64,000 nt of DNA from JAUWGC01 sp963753055 (GCA_963753055.1 CAVWAP010000004.1:744001-808000), one strand, 5' to 3'; counted from the first letter of the stretch, positions 9,603-19,147 are shown. Notes: generated by a model not told the origin, from the letters alone. A program made the numbers and translations.

Positions 9603-10495
9603 GAGTTGTTCAGCATTTCCAGGAAATGCTTTTCTAATGTCTTTTTACGTGTTGTCAAGTAGGATAAAACAATACCCTTTTCAAATAGATACCTGTTTAA
9701 ATCGGTGCTGCCCATCCCTGCTTCAAGCCGGACAAGGACTTTGTCGTTTTCTTTCTCGATAGCTACAACCTTGTCAAAATCCTTAAGGATGAGCTCAACT
9801 GCTGAAATGTCATCGGCTCCAATCTCTATCATTTCCGATTCATTCAATACGTCTTCAACCTTTCCTGAAAAAATATTTTTACCTTTTTCAAGAATACTAA
9901 CATGAGAACATATTTTCTGCACTTCATCAAGCAGATGACTGGCCAGTATGATTGTGATACCTTCTTCTGCAATCTTGATTATCAGGCCCCTTATTTCAGC
10001 AATCCCCTGTGGATCAAGTCCATTGGTGGGTTCATCCAGGATCAGGACCTCCGGATTGCCAAGGATAGCAGCTGCAATGGCAAGACGTTGCTTCATCCCC
10101 AGTGAATAGGTCTTGAACCTGCTATGCTGGCGTTCCGCTAAGTCGACGATCTTTAGAGCCGTTCCAATGTCATCATATGAAACTCCTTTGATATCAGCAA
10201 ATAACTTGAGGTTTTGCAGACCACTCAGGTATGGATAAAAGTATGGTACTTCAATGATAGATCCCACGCGCTTGCGATCTTCTTTGCTCGGGAGGTTGCC
10301 AAACCAGGTATAGGAACCGGAATCTGGGTTAATAACTGACAGGATCATACCCAGGGTTGTAGTCTTTCCACTGCCATTTGGGCCAAGAATACCATAAACA
10401 TTGCCTTTCTCAACGATAAGGTCGAGCTTGTCTACAGCCTTGATCCTGCCATATCTCTTAGAAAGCTTGTCGATGCTTAAAATCGTATCCCCCAA
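9599..10495 (-). CDS. ABC transporter ATP-binding protein (ABC-2 exporter)
   Basis: 298 residues. Walker A GPNGSGKT at residues 38-45, Q-loop region near EVPYFYPYLS, signature SLGMKQRL, Walker B LILDEPTNGLD, then the switch His in ASHLLDE. A C-terminal extension of about 80 residues is typical of the BcrA/CcmA-like ATPases of ABC-2 exporters. The gene leads a two-gene unit with the permease. Energises export across the inner membrane; substrate not predictable. Confidence 0.92.
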   Translation of the reverse strand: MGDTILSIDKLSKRYGRIKAVDKLDLIVEKGNVYGILGPNGSGKTTTLGMILSVINPDSGSYTWFGNLPSKEDRKRVGSIIEVPYFYPYLSGLQNLKLFADIKGVSYDDIGTALKIVDLAERQHSRFKTYSLGMKQRLAIAAAILGNPEVLILDEPTNGLDPQGIAEIRGLIIKIAEEGITIILASHLLDEVQKICSHVSILEKGKNIFSGKVEDVLNESEMIEIGADDISAVELILKDFDKVVAIEKENDKVLVRLEAGMGSTDLNRYLFEKGIVLSYLTTRKKTLEKHFLEMLNNS

Positions 10496-10586
10496 ATCAA
10501 TCCTTCTTTAATTGTTGTATTGTAAATATATACAATTAGACGAAGAGAACCGGAATTTATTTCATTATCAGCCAAAAAAACTTTCA

Positions 10587-11315
10587 TTAGTGGTAAAGAA
10601 GAAAGATTGACGGCTTCTTATGGATTTCCGGAGACTTATTTTTCCAGTCTCTGATCGGCAAAGTCATAATAAATTCATCATCCAATGAAATATTGCACGC
10701 GATGCATAGCTCAGTTTCGTCTTTGCATGCCTTAATTAAGGACTCCAACATGGCCATATTCCTATAAGGCGCTTCAATAAAGATCTGTGTTTGATCTTGT
10801 TGCCATGCCTGCTTCTCGATCTCCCTGATCCGTTGAACCTTCTCACTGGAAGGGATAGGAAGATATCCATGAAATTGAAAACTCTGCCCGTTAAATCCTG
10901 ATGCCATCAATGCGAGCAGGATGGAATTGGGGCCTATCAACGGGACTACTTTGATTCCTGATTCATGCGCACGTCGAACAATAATAGCGCCAGGATCAGC
11001 AATACAAGGTGTTCCAGCCTCAGATATTAATCCTATATCCGTCCCTAACAATGCACTGTCAAGGTAATCTATTGTATCTTCCGGGTTTGTGTGCTTATCG
11101 AGGATATAAAAAATCAGGTCGTCGATATTAATATTACGATCAACTTTTTTAAGAAACCGCCGGGCAGTCCTGATATTTTCAGTGATAAAAACCCTGGTGT
11201 TTTTGATTATTTCAGAGTTAATGGCAGGCAAAACCGATGACAGTTCTGACTCCCCCAGTGTATTTGGGATAAGGTAAAGAATGCCCTTGTTATGATTACC
11301 AGTTATTTTATCCAT
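10587..11315 (-). CDS. RsmI-like tetrapyrrole-methylase-fold SAM methyltransferase
   Basis: 242 residues. It contains SEAGTPCIADPG, the signature of the RsmI (16S rRNA C1402 ribose 2'-O-methyltransferase) branch, and GPNSILLALMASGF, the second conserved loop. It is shorter than E. coli RsmI (about 286 residues); Bacteroidota commonly carry such a short paralogue. The expected substrate is rRNA in the cytosol, but this short branch is not proven to be RsmI. The start overlaps the end of the upstream PLP-enzyme gene by 13 bases, indicating one transcript. Confidence 0.85.
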   Translation of the reverse strand: MDKITGNHNKGILYLIPNTLGESELSSVLPAINSEIIKNTRVFITENIRTARRFLKKVDRNINIDDLIFYILDKHTNPEDTIDYLDSALLGTDIGLISEAGTPCIADPGAIIVRRAHESGIKVVPLIGPNSILLALMASGFNGQSFQFHGYLPIPSSEKVQRIREIEKQAWQQDQTQIFIEAPYRNMAMLESLIKACKDETELCIACNISLDDEFIMTLPIRDWKNKSPEIHKKPSIFLLYH

Positions 11316-12271
11316 GGCAATTGATCAAGGTTAACATTACCCCCGGAAAGGATGATTGCAATGCGTTTATTTTTAGTGTCCAGCTTTCCTTCCATTATGC
11401 TGCCCAGCGGAACAGCAGAAGAGGGTTCGATGAGGATCTTCATTCTTTCCCATACCAGGCGCATAGCTTTGATGATCCCTTCTTCACTGACTGTGACAAT
11501 TTCATCAACATATTCCCTGATGATAGGGTAGGTGAGTGTGCCGAGAGAAGTTAGCAGTCCGTCAGCAATCGTTAGTGGGTTTACGGAGGGAATAAATTTA
11601 CCTTCATAGAATGAGCGGAATGCATCATTTGCCATCTCAGGCTCAGCTGCAATGACCCTGGTCGCAGGAGATTTATAGTTAGTTGTTAGGGCAGTGCCGC
11701 TGAGTAATCCACCACCGCCAACCGGGGCCATCATGATATCCAGGTCGCCAATTTCATTAATGATCTCAAGAGCCGCTGTTGCCTGTCCTGCAATTATCCG
11801 GTAGTCATTATAAGGATGGATTTCCAATGCCCCGTTTTTGCTGATGACTTCCTTTAATGTCGTTTCCCTGGATTCGAGAGTAGGCTTACAGAATGTAATT
11901 TTTCCGCCATATTGTTTTACTGCGTCAACCTTAACCTGTTGCGCTGTTTCTGGCATGACTATGTATGCTTCAGTATTTCTAAGAGTTGCAGCTCTTGCCA
12001 GGGCCTGTGCATGATTGCCGGAAGAGTGCGTGGCAACTCCTTTGGAGATTTGTTCTTCCGTCAATGAGAACACAGCATTGCAGGCACCTCGTGACTTAAA
12101 AGCACCTGCTTTCTGGAAATTCTCACATTTAAAATAGATCTCAGCATTGAACATGCTATTGATTGTTTCACAGGAAAGCAGCGGTGTATTGTGCGTCAAT
12201 CCTGCGATGCGCTGTGAGGCTGCATTGATATCGTCCAGGGTAGGTAATTGCTGAGACATTTTTTTGATCAA
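11303..12271 (-). CDS. PLP-dependent threonine/serine dehydratase-like enzyme
   Basis: 322 residues, fold-type II PLP enzyme. The Schiff-base lysine is in GAFKSRGACNA (K59), the substrate loop is SSGNHAQALA, and the phosphate loop is GGGGLLSG. There is no C-terminal ACT domain, so it belongs to the short catabolic threonine dehydratase / serine racemase / threo-3-hydroxyaspartate ammonia-lyase group and would not be feedback-inhibited like IlvA. Which amino acid is used cannot be told from sequence alone. Start may be this ATG or the one four codons later (MSQQL). Three bases separate it from the upstream phosphatase gene. Confidence 0.88.
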   Translation of the reverse strand: MIKKMSQQLPTLDDINAASQRIAGLTHNTPLLSCETINSMFNAEIYFKCENFQKAGAFKSRGACNAVFSLTEEQISKGVATHSSGNHAQALARAATLRNTEAYIVMPETAQQVKVDAVKQYGGKITFCKPTLESRETTLKEVISKNGALEIHPYNDYRIIAGQATAALEIINEIGDLDIMMAPVGGGGLLSGTALTTNYKSPATRVIAAEPEMANDAFRSFYEGKFIPSVNPLTIADGLLTSLGTLTYPIIREYVDEIVTVSEEGIIKAMRLVWERMKILIEPSSAVPLGSIMEGKLDTKNKRIAIILSGGNVNLDQLPWIK

Positions 12272-12274
12272 ATA

Positions 12275-12742
12275 TTATTTGGATGATTTAAGGTCGATGA
12301 CAATCTTTTCACATGCCCTGTCTATCAAATGATACACCGTTTCGAATCCCTCGTCTCCGCCATAGTAAGGGTCGGGTACAGGCCTGTTTGACCCGGGCTG
12401 TATTTGATTCAGCAGAAAATCCACCTTCCTTTTATCATCTGCATCACGTGCCAAACGTATCACATCCTGGTAGTTCGTATTGTCCATTACAAAGATCCTG
12501 TCGAAGCGGTCGAAATCACTGAGTTGAAATAGTCGGGAGCGAATCTCCGATATATCTATGCCATGACTTTTCATGGTTGCCATTCCTCTTCGGTCCGGGC
12601 GGTCACCCTGGTGAAATGGCTCAAACCCTGCTGAATCTACTTCAACATTGTTGATGTTATGCTGTTCCAACTGATGTTTTAAGATACCTTCAGCCATTGG
12701 TGATCTGCAAATATTCCCGAGGCAAACCATCAAAATTTTCAT
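12275..12742 (-). CDS. Low-molecular-weight protein-tyrosine phosphatase
   Basis: 155 residues. The P-loop CLGNICRS lies at residues 7-14 (nucleophile C7, R13) directly after a short beta strand, as in all LMW-PTPs, and the general-acid Asp is in VPDPYYGG near residue 121. Removes phosphate from protein tyrosines in the cytosol. First gene of a three-gene unit with the dehydratase and RsmI-like genes; no tyrosine kinase or polysaccharide cluster is adjacent. Confidence 0.93.
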   Translation of the reverse strand: MKILMVCLGNICRSPMAEGILKHQLEQHNINNVEVDSAGFEPFHQGDRPDRRGMATMKSHGIDISEIRSRLFQLSDFDRFDRIFVMDNTNYQDVIRLARDADDKRKVDFLLNQIQPGSNRPVPDPYYGGDEGFETVYHLIDRACEKIVIDLKSSK

Positions 12743-12796
12743 CTTTCAAGTGTTTGGTTAAGTTACAAAGGATGGGATGACATAATTGAGAGATGA

Positions 12797-14231
12797 CTAC
12801 ATCTTAATCTTCTTGTCAAGTTCTTCCACGTAGATCCTGAATTGCTTATCGGTATCGATCAGGTTATTGACCGTCCTGCATGCATGAAGAACTGTTGCGT
12901 GGTCTTTATTGCCGCAATGCAGTCCAATGGTAGCGAGGGAAGATTTAGTATGCTTTTTAGCAAAAAACATGGCGAGTTGCCTGGCCTGTACGATTTCTCT
13001 TTTCCTGGTCTTTGAATTGATCGAATCAAGGGTAAGTTGAAATAGTCGCATACGATCTTCTGAATATAGTCGATGGATATCTCCCTGGAAGTGCTTTTGA
13101 CGAATTTGTCGATCATTTGCCTGGCAAGGTCAAGGGTAATCGGCTTTTTATTCAGAGATGACTGGGCATGATAGAGATCAGAGCGCCTTCCAGTTCACTG
13201 ACATTGGTGTTGATACTATATGCAAGGTATTCAATCACTTCTTCCGGCATTTCAATACCATCGTTATATAAGTCTTTTTTGCAGAATGGCAATCCGGGTT
13301 TCCAGATCCGGTGGCTGAAGATCAGCTGCCAGGCCCCATTTAAACTTGACAGCAGCCTTGGCTCCATGCCTTTCATCTCAACAGGTGGCTTATCGGATGT
13401 CAGGATGATTGTTTGCTGTTCTGATGGAGCTGGTTAAATATATGAAAGAAAACATCCTGTGTCTTTTCTTTCCCCGACAAGAACTGAATATCATCAACAA
13501 TCAGAACATCAATCATCTGGTAAAAATGAACGAAATCGTTCTGATTATTATTCCTGACCGATTCGATATACTGCCCGACAAATTGTTCGGTTGATACATA
13601 GAGTACGGTCTTTTCAGGGAAATTATTTTTGACCTGAATGCCGATGGCATGCCCGAGGTGGGTTTTACCCAGTCCTACATCACTGTAAATACAAAGTGGG
13701 TTGAAAGCAGTTTTCCCGGGATTTTCAGCCACAGCAAATCCGGCCGACCTGGCCAGCCTGTTACAATCCCCTTCAATAAAGTTTTCAAAAGAATAAGTGT
13801 CCACCAACTGGGAGTTGACTTTAATCTTTTTAAGTCCTGGTATTACAAATGGATTAGGGATGTCCTTTGATCCTCCACGGTTCAGATCGATAGGCATCGA
13901 AACTGATGGGTTTGCAAGCGCTTTCTTATTTGATGCCGGAATCTTTATTGACATCGGATTTGGATTGTCATAGCTGTTTTCCATCAGGATGCTATACTCC
14001 AAGCCTGCCATCAGGACCTAGTTCTTTTTTAATAGTTTTCTTTAGTAAATCCAACATAATGTTCTTCTAACCATTCATAAAAAAACTGACTGGGAACTTG
14101 AATAGTCAGTACACTATTCTCAATTTAACAGGATTAATAGGAAGAAACCATGTTTTGTAACTCTGGTAATGGATATTATCCTTAATAACCTTAAGACAAT
14201 CATCCCAAACCTCAGTACAAGTTCTTTTCAT
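12797..14231 (-). pseudogene. dnaA: Chromosomal replication initiator DnaA, interrupted by eight single-base indels
   Basis: Read across frames this is a full DnaA: domain I (TEVWDDCLKVIKDN, VPSQFFYEWLEEHY), a linker with IPNPFVIPGLKK, AAA+ domain (LIVDDIQFLSGKEKTQ), and domain IV (GNKDHATVLHACRTV). Eight one-base changes break it: losses near 14122, 13410, 13345, 13166 and 13031; gains near 14051, 13999 and 13267-13281. Net change is -2; adding it back to 1435 bases gives exactly 479 codons, the normal Bacteroidales length. Two key positions also differ: the Walker A first Gly is Ser (YSDVGLGKT), and the sensor-2 Arg of NVRELEG is Ser (NVSELEG). The flanking genes 12275-12742 and 15145-15999 are intact. 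Either a true pseudogene or a patch of poor sequence; see findings. Confidence 0.9.
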
Positions 14232-14538
14232 GCTCAAACCCCCGATCCGCTTATTAGTGATTTATTGATTTATTTTTTATCCTGGTTGAAATTCAAGGTT
14301 TTTAAACCTGGCTATAACCCTGTAATTTATTCAACAAAAATGGTATTAAAAAAGTTTAAAAAAAAAGTTATTTAGTACTTGACAAAAATCTATTTTTAGC
14401 TTATATAGGCAAATACAGCGAGCAACATTAATAAAAAGTTAAATATTTGATTTTCTATGTTTTGTGATTGTGAATTTTGAGTTTGAAAAGTACAAAATAA
14501 AATGATAAGTTTTAATAAAAAAAGTATTTAAAATTATT
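14232..14538. other. AT-rich gene-free region upstream of dnaA
   Basis: About 300 bases, strongly AT-rich, with long A and T runs and no supported gene. Position beside dnaA makes it a candidate regulatory region or replication origin, but I find no convincing DnaA boxes (TTATNCACA-like) on either strand and no TAnnTTTG box facing dnaA. Confidence 0.4.
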
Positions 14539-15139
14539 TTAAATTACAGTCAACACCAAATTTTCCAGAGATGATAATTTATCTTTAACAGATTCAAGAC
14601 TGCCCTTTCTGATTTCCAATACGATACAATATTTTTCTTTTGCATCCTGCCTGATTATCCGAAGTCCTTCGTCCTTAATTAACCTCATCACGAAATCCAT
14701 TTGAGCATAATCAAATATAATCTCCATGACTATATTCCATGTTTTGTAATAATATTTCCATTCTCAATTGCCGATCTGGCTGCGGTCCGATATGCCTTTA
14801 TAAGCCCTCCGGTTCCAAGTTTACTCCTCCAAAGTAGCGAATTACAACGATAAGGATATTGGTCAGGCCGAATGATTGGATTTGTCCAAAAATCGGTTTC
14901 CCTGCTGTTCCTGAAGGCTCTCCGTCATCATTATACCTGATCTCATATGGGTCATCTCCAAGCCGGTAAGCATAACAATGATGCCTGGCATCATGATATT
15001 GTTTTCGCAGTTTTTCCAGTTGCACTTTAACTTCATCAATTGAGGAGGCCGGAATTGCAAGAGAAATAAACTTACTTCCTTTCTCTTTGTAAAATCCTTC
15101 CGAAGTATTGTCAAGTGTGAGGTATTCATCTATTTTCAT
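14539..15139 (-). pseudogene. yigZ: YigZ/IMPACT family protein, interrupted by two single-base deletions
   Basis: The N-terminal part (from 15139) is an IMPACT domain with ARHHCYAYRLG and DDGEPSGTAGKPI, then RYFGGV. The C-terminal part (to 14539) is the DUF1949-like domain. The frame is lost after RYFGGV where one A is missing near 14820, and again near 14743 where a run of five A reads as four. Restoring both gives 201 codons, the normal family length (about 200 residues), with KLGTGGLIKAYRTA and KTWNIV joining the parts. The family is implicated in translation-related stress and RNA binding. Five bases follow the EamA gene, so it ends that operon. The two faults lie within 2 kb of those in dnaA. 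Confidence 0.88.
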
Positions 15140-15144
15140 CCTTG

Positions 15145-15999
15145 TCAGGCTTTAGCGATGATTATAATGGCAATGATAGCTAAAATTATCCCGATCCAGT
15201 TGATCCACGATAATTTTTCCCTGAAACCGAAATAGCCAATTAATGTCGAAAGGCTTACGATCCCCACGTTGACAATGGGGAAGACAACAGCACTTTCAAA
15301 AGTGGCCATCGATTTAATGATGTAATATGTTGAGCCAAAATTGATCAGCCCCAGTATAAACCCTGCGATTATATGCTTGAATCCGAACCGGACCTTCCTC
15401 CTGGCAACTCTGATTAACAACATGACAACGCCTATCGTAAATGCTGATAGAAAAACGATGCATAAAAACAAGATAATATCATCGGTGATGTAATGATGCT
15501 GAGAATATTTCATTACCGAATCAACCATGCCATTTCCAAAGAAAAGTAAAATGGGCAGGATGAAGAGACGCTTGTCAAATTGAGTATTTCCTGGTTTTCT
15601 TAATGTAAGATAAAATGCCGCCAGGGCAGCAATAAGTCCTATGATTTTCATGGCATTGACCTGGTCCTGATAAAGCCAGAACCCCAGTCCAACCGGGATG
15701 ATAACCGACATTTTGCTGGCAACAGATGTAAGGGCTACTCCAACCTTCTGGGAAGACAGTGCAAAGATGTTGAATACAACAATAAACAAGACTCCAAGCA
15801 TTATGGCTATTGTCAGCCAGGGTGCATCTGTAATATCACAGATCGTACATGAACCATCATAAATGAGGAACCCAAAAGCTGCCCCAATGATATAATTGGC
15901 GGTAATTGCCTGCAGGTTGTCTATTTTGAACCTTGTAAATAGCTTAAATACCACGAATATCAGCGTGGACTGGAGTATTGTCAGGATCAGGTAAATCAT
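15145..15999 (-). CDS. EamA/DMT-family transporter
   Basis: 284 residues with ten hydrophobic segments arranged as two repeats, the drug/metabolite transporter (EamA) layout; a weakly conserved loop lies between halves near residue 145. Inner-membrane carrier for an unknown metabolite. It lies 12 bases after the GT4 gene and 5 bases before yigZ, in a four-gene unit beginning with a P-loop kinase, so it may move a sugar or amino-acid compound made or used by that pair; this is inference only. Confidence 0.85.
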   Translation of the reverse strand: MIYLILTILQSTLIFVVFKLFTRFKIDNLQAITANYIIGAAFGFLIYDGSCTICDITDAPWLTIAIMLGVLFIVVFNIFALSSQKVGVALTSVASKMSVIIPVGLGFWLYQDQVNAMKIIGLIAALAAFYLTLRKPGNTQFDKRLFILPILLFFGNGMVDSVMKYSQHHYITDDIILFLCIVFLSAFTIGVVMLLIRVARRKVRFGFKHIIAGFILGLINFGSTYYIIKSMATFESAVVFPIVNVGIVSLSTLIGYFGFREKLSWINWIGIILAIIAIIIIAKA

Positions 16000-16011
16000 C
16001 CTAAACTTCTT

Positions 16012-17268
16012 TTACATGTAATTGCTAAAAAATTGAAGGAAGCGGTTAGCGATAGCTTCCCAGCTGTATTCTTCACGTATTTTTTTATAGGCTGCTGATC
16101 CCAGTTTCTCTTTGTATGCCGGATCCTTTATCAGCTTGATCATAGCATCGGCAAATTCCACCGGGTTTTTGGGATCTATTAACAGACCATCTTCACCACT
16201 CACAATCGTGTTCCTTATCCCACCGAATTTTGATGCTACCACTGGTTTACCGCAAGCCATGGCTTCTTGTGATGTCATCCCGAATGGCTCAAACAATGAT
16301 GGAAGTACAAACATCTGGGCCTTCTGATAATAAGGAACTATCATGTCATCAGGGATGTAGCCTGTAAAATGAACCCTGTCCTTCATCTGTTTATCTTCAA
16401 TGATCTTATGCATAGTTTCAAAAACTTCCAGCTCTCTTGGCTTAGGATTTGGTGAGCCACCTCCAATGACCAGGGTAATATCATCAATTTCCTTCCTGAC
16501 CAGGTCAAATGCATGCAAAAGCATGTCGTGTCCCTTGTTGGAATCTATCCGGCTCAGGCAAAAAATGTAATTATCGGGCAGGTGTTCATGTTTTTGCAGG
16601 TCCTCCTCGTCCGGAAGATGATAAGCATGGATATTAACTCCAGGAGGAATGATTTCAATATTATCTGCATAATAATTATACAATTCATTCAACTTCTCAA
16701 GCTGAACAATGGAAGTTAGAGTTTGAGCATTTACAGCTTTGAATATCCTGACTTCTTCATCTATCCTTAACTTGAAGTTGAATTTCTTCTCCATCTCAAC
16801 AGGATCACCCCCCATCTGGTCCTTTTTCCAGGCACCAAGGGAGTGAGCTGTAAAGAAGGATGGCTTTAACAATGCATTTGCGACATTTAATGTTACAATG
16901 CCTGCATCAACATAATGACCGTGATAAAGATCATATTCCAGTTCATTGTCGTGGATAAACTGAACCATGTTGGTGCTGAGCTCTCCAAGCACATCATAAA
17001 TCCTTTCTTTTGGAATAAATTCCCAGGAACCGGAATGAATACGTATTACCCTGACATCTTCATGGCCTGGGACCGGGTCGATCTGGGGTTGGGATTTTTC
17101 AAACCAGCGGGTAAAGATATCCACTTTAATGCCTTGTCGGGCAATAGCTTTAGCAAGTTCAAGGACATAAACAACCTGTCCCCCTGTATCCGTTCTTCCT
17201 AGTACAGGAACAGGATCGAAATATCCATGCGTACTGAGCATGGCAATACGGGTAAATTTATGAGGCAT
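16012..17268 (-). CDS. GT4 glycosyltransferase, sucrose-phosphate-synthase-like
   Basis: 418 residues, GT-B fold. The N-terminal THGYFDPVPVLGRTDTGGQV with DTGGQVVYVLELA is characteristic of the sucrose-phosphate synthase / mannosylfructose-phosphate synthase branch of GT4. The donor-side motif FEPFGMTSQEAMACGKPVV holds the two conserved Glu residues. It likely transfers a hexose from a nucleotide sugar to a sugar phosphate in the cytosol. It is separated by five bases from an upstream P-loop kinase. No adjacent sugar-phosphate phosphatase is visible, so the final product (sucrose, mannosylfructose or another glucoside) is unresolved. Confidence 0.85.
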   Translation of the reverse strand: MPHKFTRIAMLSTHGYFDPVPVLGRTDTGGQVVYVLELAKAIARQGIKVDIFTRWFEKSQPQIDPVPGHEDVRVIRIHSGSWEFIPKERIYDVLGELSTNMVQFIHDNELEYDLYHGHYVDAGIVTLNVANALLKPSFFTAHSLGAWKKDQMGGDPVEMEKKFNFKLRIDEEVRIFKAVNAQTLTSIVQLEKLNELYNYYADNIEIIPPGVNIHAYHLPDEEDLQKHEHLPDNYIFCLSRIDSNKGHDMLLHAFDLVRKEIDDITLVIGGGSPNPKPRELEVFETMHKIIEDKQMKDRVHFTGYIPDDMIVPYYQKAQMFVLPSLFEPFGMTSQEAMACGKPVVASKFGGIRNTIVSGEDGLLIDPKNPVEFADAMIKLIKDPAYKEKLGSAAYKKIREEYSWEAIANRFLQFFSNYM

Positions 17269-17273
17269 ATCTG

Positions 17274-17915
17274 TCAGGGTTTAGTGATACTGAAATCTTT
17301 GTTGATGATAATATGGGCCTTATCTTTATTTGCTGAGATGATATTATGCTCGATCATCAAGACTTTTTCGAGAAACTCATCCTGTGCTTCACGGGCTCTT
17401 TCTTTCCTGGATTCCCTCGTGTCATTGATGTTCCTGTCAATAAACACGTTGCAATCAGCATTCTTTAAGAGGGTAGTATAGGTGCCTTCCACGATAATGA
17501 CCTTTGTGTTTTCTAATTGGATCTGCTCCTCGGTGATCCTATCCTCATCAAAAATGACCAGTGGTTTGTCAATTTCTGTCATGTCATTTTTTATGGCAAG
17601 CAGGATTTCGTCAATCAGCTCAAGCTTTACTTCCTGGATACCTACCCAGCTGATATCTTCTTTTCTTTTGTTGGCATTTGTCTTTGGAGGGTAGACAAAG
17701 AAATCATCCTGTTGGAAGATATAAGTACTGATATTATTCTCCTCCAGGACCTCTGCAATAGCTGCAGCTATTTCTGATTTTCCAGCACCTGATTCCCCTG
17801 CAACAGTGATAAAATAGTGATCCCTGGCAGCGTTCACTTCGGGAAGTAAGGCCTCAGCAACCGCCCTGGCTGCTTTTCGGTGATGGTCTTTAATGATCAG
17901 GATATCTCCTTTCAT
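17274..17915 (-). CDS. P-loop kinase (uridine/phosphoribulokinase-like)
   Basis: 213 residues from the ATG at 17915. Walker A is GESGAGKS at residues 40-47, followed by QQDDFFVYPP (a substrate-site pattern of uridine kinase and phosphoribulokinase relatives) and IIVEGTYTTLL, the Walker B-like strand. An upstream in-frame ATG at 17963 exists, but a -7 box (TACTTTTG) covers 17961-17968, so the transcript should begin inside that extension and 17915 is preferred. First gene of the kinase-GT4-EamA-yigZ unit. Substrate unknown: nucleoside, sugar or another small molecule. Confidence 0.78.
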   Translation of the reverse strand: MKGDILIIKDHHRKAARAVAEALLPEVNAARDHYFITVAGESGAGKSEIAAAIAEVLEENNISTYIFQQDDFFVYPPKTNANKRKEDISWVGIQEVKLELIDEILLAIKNDMTEIDKPLVIFDEDRITEEQIQLENTKVIIVEGTYTTLLKNADCNVFIDRNINDTRESRKERAREAQDEFLEKVLMIEHNIISANKDKAHIIINKDFSITKP

Positions 17916-17960
17916 GTCTGAATCAATTAACTTTGTGTTTGGAAATTTGAATGATAATAC

Positions 17961-17968
17961 CAAAAGTA
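17961..17968 (-). promoter_or_regulatory. Candidate -7 box (TACTTTTG) for the kinase/GT4 operon
   Basis: Matches TAnnTTTG on the minus strand, in the divergent gap with prmC. It decides the kinase start: transcription would begin downstream of the first ATG. No clear TTG -33 element is seen. Confidence 0.5.
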
Positions 17969-18006
17969 CAACTTTTAGGGTTACTGTATAGTTGAATTTT
18001 GAGGCT

Positions 18007-18870
18007 ATGAGAATAAAGGATCTGAAACAGAAGTTTCATGAAGAGCTCAGAGGTATTTACGATGAAAGGGAGATTAAAAGCATGTTCAGGGTTCTTGCCG
18101 GGGAGTATCTTGGGTTGTCTTCGGTTGAATTAACAATTCATGCAGGTGAACAAGTTAGTAAGAAAGAAACAGATCAATTTGCTGCTGCCCTGGAAAATTT
18201 GAAAGATCATGTTCCGGTTCAATACATTCTGGGCCAGACAGAATTCATGGATTTTAATTTACAAGTTGGTCCAGGGGTTCTTATTCCCCGCCCGGAAACT
18301 GAAGAACTGATCCAAATGTTGATCGATAATGTCCAGGATCCTTCCGATAGAATAAGCATACTTGATATTGGTACTGGAACGGGATGTATAGCTATAGCCC
18401 TGTCTAAGCATATTAAAAATGCCGAGCTTACCGCTGTTGAGCAATCTAAAGTAGCTCTTGGGTACGCCAGAAATAATATCAAGGTAAATCATGCCAGAGT
18501 GGATTTGCACCATATGGATTTTTTAGATGAATCTAACTGGAACAGACTGGGCAAATTTGATATCATCATCAGTAATCCACCTTATGTAACAAATACTGAT
18601 ATGGGCATGATGAGAAAGAATGTGCTCGATCATGAGCCACATGATGCATTGTTTGTTGATGATCAAATGCCACTTTTCTTTTACCAGCAGATTATCAGGT
18701 TTTCAAAGGACCACCTGTCGGATGATGGATGGATATACCTGGAAATCAATGAGAAATATGGTAAAGAACTAATGGATTTGTTTACTGGTAGTGCTTTCAG
18801 GAATGTTAGTTTGTATCAGGATCTGAGTGGTAAGGACAGGTTTATTAAAGCTGGTGAACAGCTTTTATAA
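18007..18870 (+). CDS. prmC: Peptide chain release factor N5-glutamine methyltransferase
   Basis: 287 residues from the ATG at 18007 (a TTG five codons earlier is less likely). An N-terminal helical domain holds the release-factor binding region (VPVQYILGQTEFMDF and LIPRPETEEL are PrmC hallmarks). The SAM site is DIGTGTGCIAIALS and the catalytic NPPY sits in ISNPPYVTN. It methylates the Gln of the GGQ loop in RF1 and RF2 to speed termination. The end overlaps a convergent small gene by six bases. Confidence 0.95.
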   Translation: MRIKDLKQKFHEELRGIYDEREIKSMFRVLAGEYLGLSSVELTIHAGEQVSKKETDQFAAALENLKDHVPVQYILGQTEFMDFNLQVGPGVLIPRPETEELIQMLIDNVQDPSDRISILDIGTGTGCIAIALSKHIKNAELTAVEQSKVALGYARNNIKVNHARVDLHHMDFLDESNWNRLGKFDIIISNPPYVTNTDMGMMRKNVLDHEPHDALFVDDQMPLFFYQQIIRFSKDHLSDDGWIYLEINEKYGKELMDLFTGSAFRNVSLYQDLSGKDRFIKAGEQLL

Positions 18871-19128
18871 CCTTCTTTTTTTCAGCAGGGGAATCAACTC
18901 AGAATACTCTCCCATAACCTGGTGCACTTTATCTGAATAATAGGCTTCATCCTTATCATTAAGCTGAAGGTCCCTGATCAGGTATTCAGTCTCTTCCTCG
19001 ACCCAGGGAAAAAGATTGTGAAATGTACCGTATTCATCCGGAGAAGTATCCCAGAGGATGAACATGAGCTCATCTTTCAGTGTGTCAATAATTTGCTCAG
19101 CACGTCGTATTTTATCCTTGTAGTCCAT
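18865..19128 (-). CDS. Small conserved-type hypothetical protein
   Basis: 87 residues, highly charged, predicted mostly helical, no membrane segment or signal. Begins MDYKDKIRRAEQIID and holds an acidic aromatic stretch (FPWVEEETEYLIRDL). Not recognised. It lies 19 bases after the molybdenum-carrier-like gene, in the same direction as that gene and the phosphate permease, so it is probably the last gene of that transcript. Confidence 0.6.
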   Translation of the reverse strand: MDYKDKIRRAEQIIDTLKDELMFILWDTSPDEYGTFHNLFPWVEEETEYLIRDLQLNDKDEAYYSDKVHQVMGEYSELIPLLKKRRL

Positions 19129-19147
19129 CTGGTGACTACCTATAAAA

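Noticed and set aside
14232..14538. Replication origin next to dnaA
   Set aside because: AT-rich and well placed, but no DnaA-box cluster found by eye and skew not computed; left as a plain AT-rich region.
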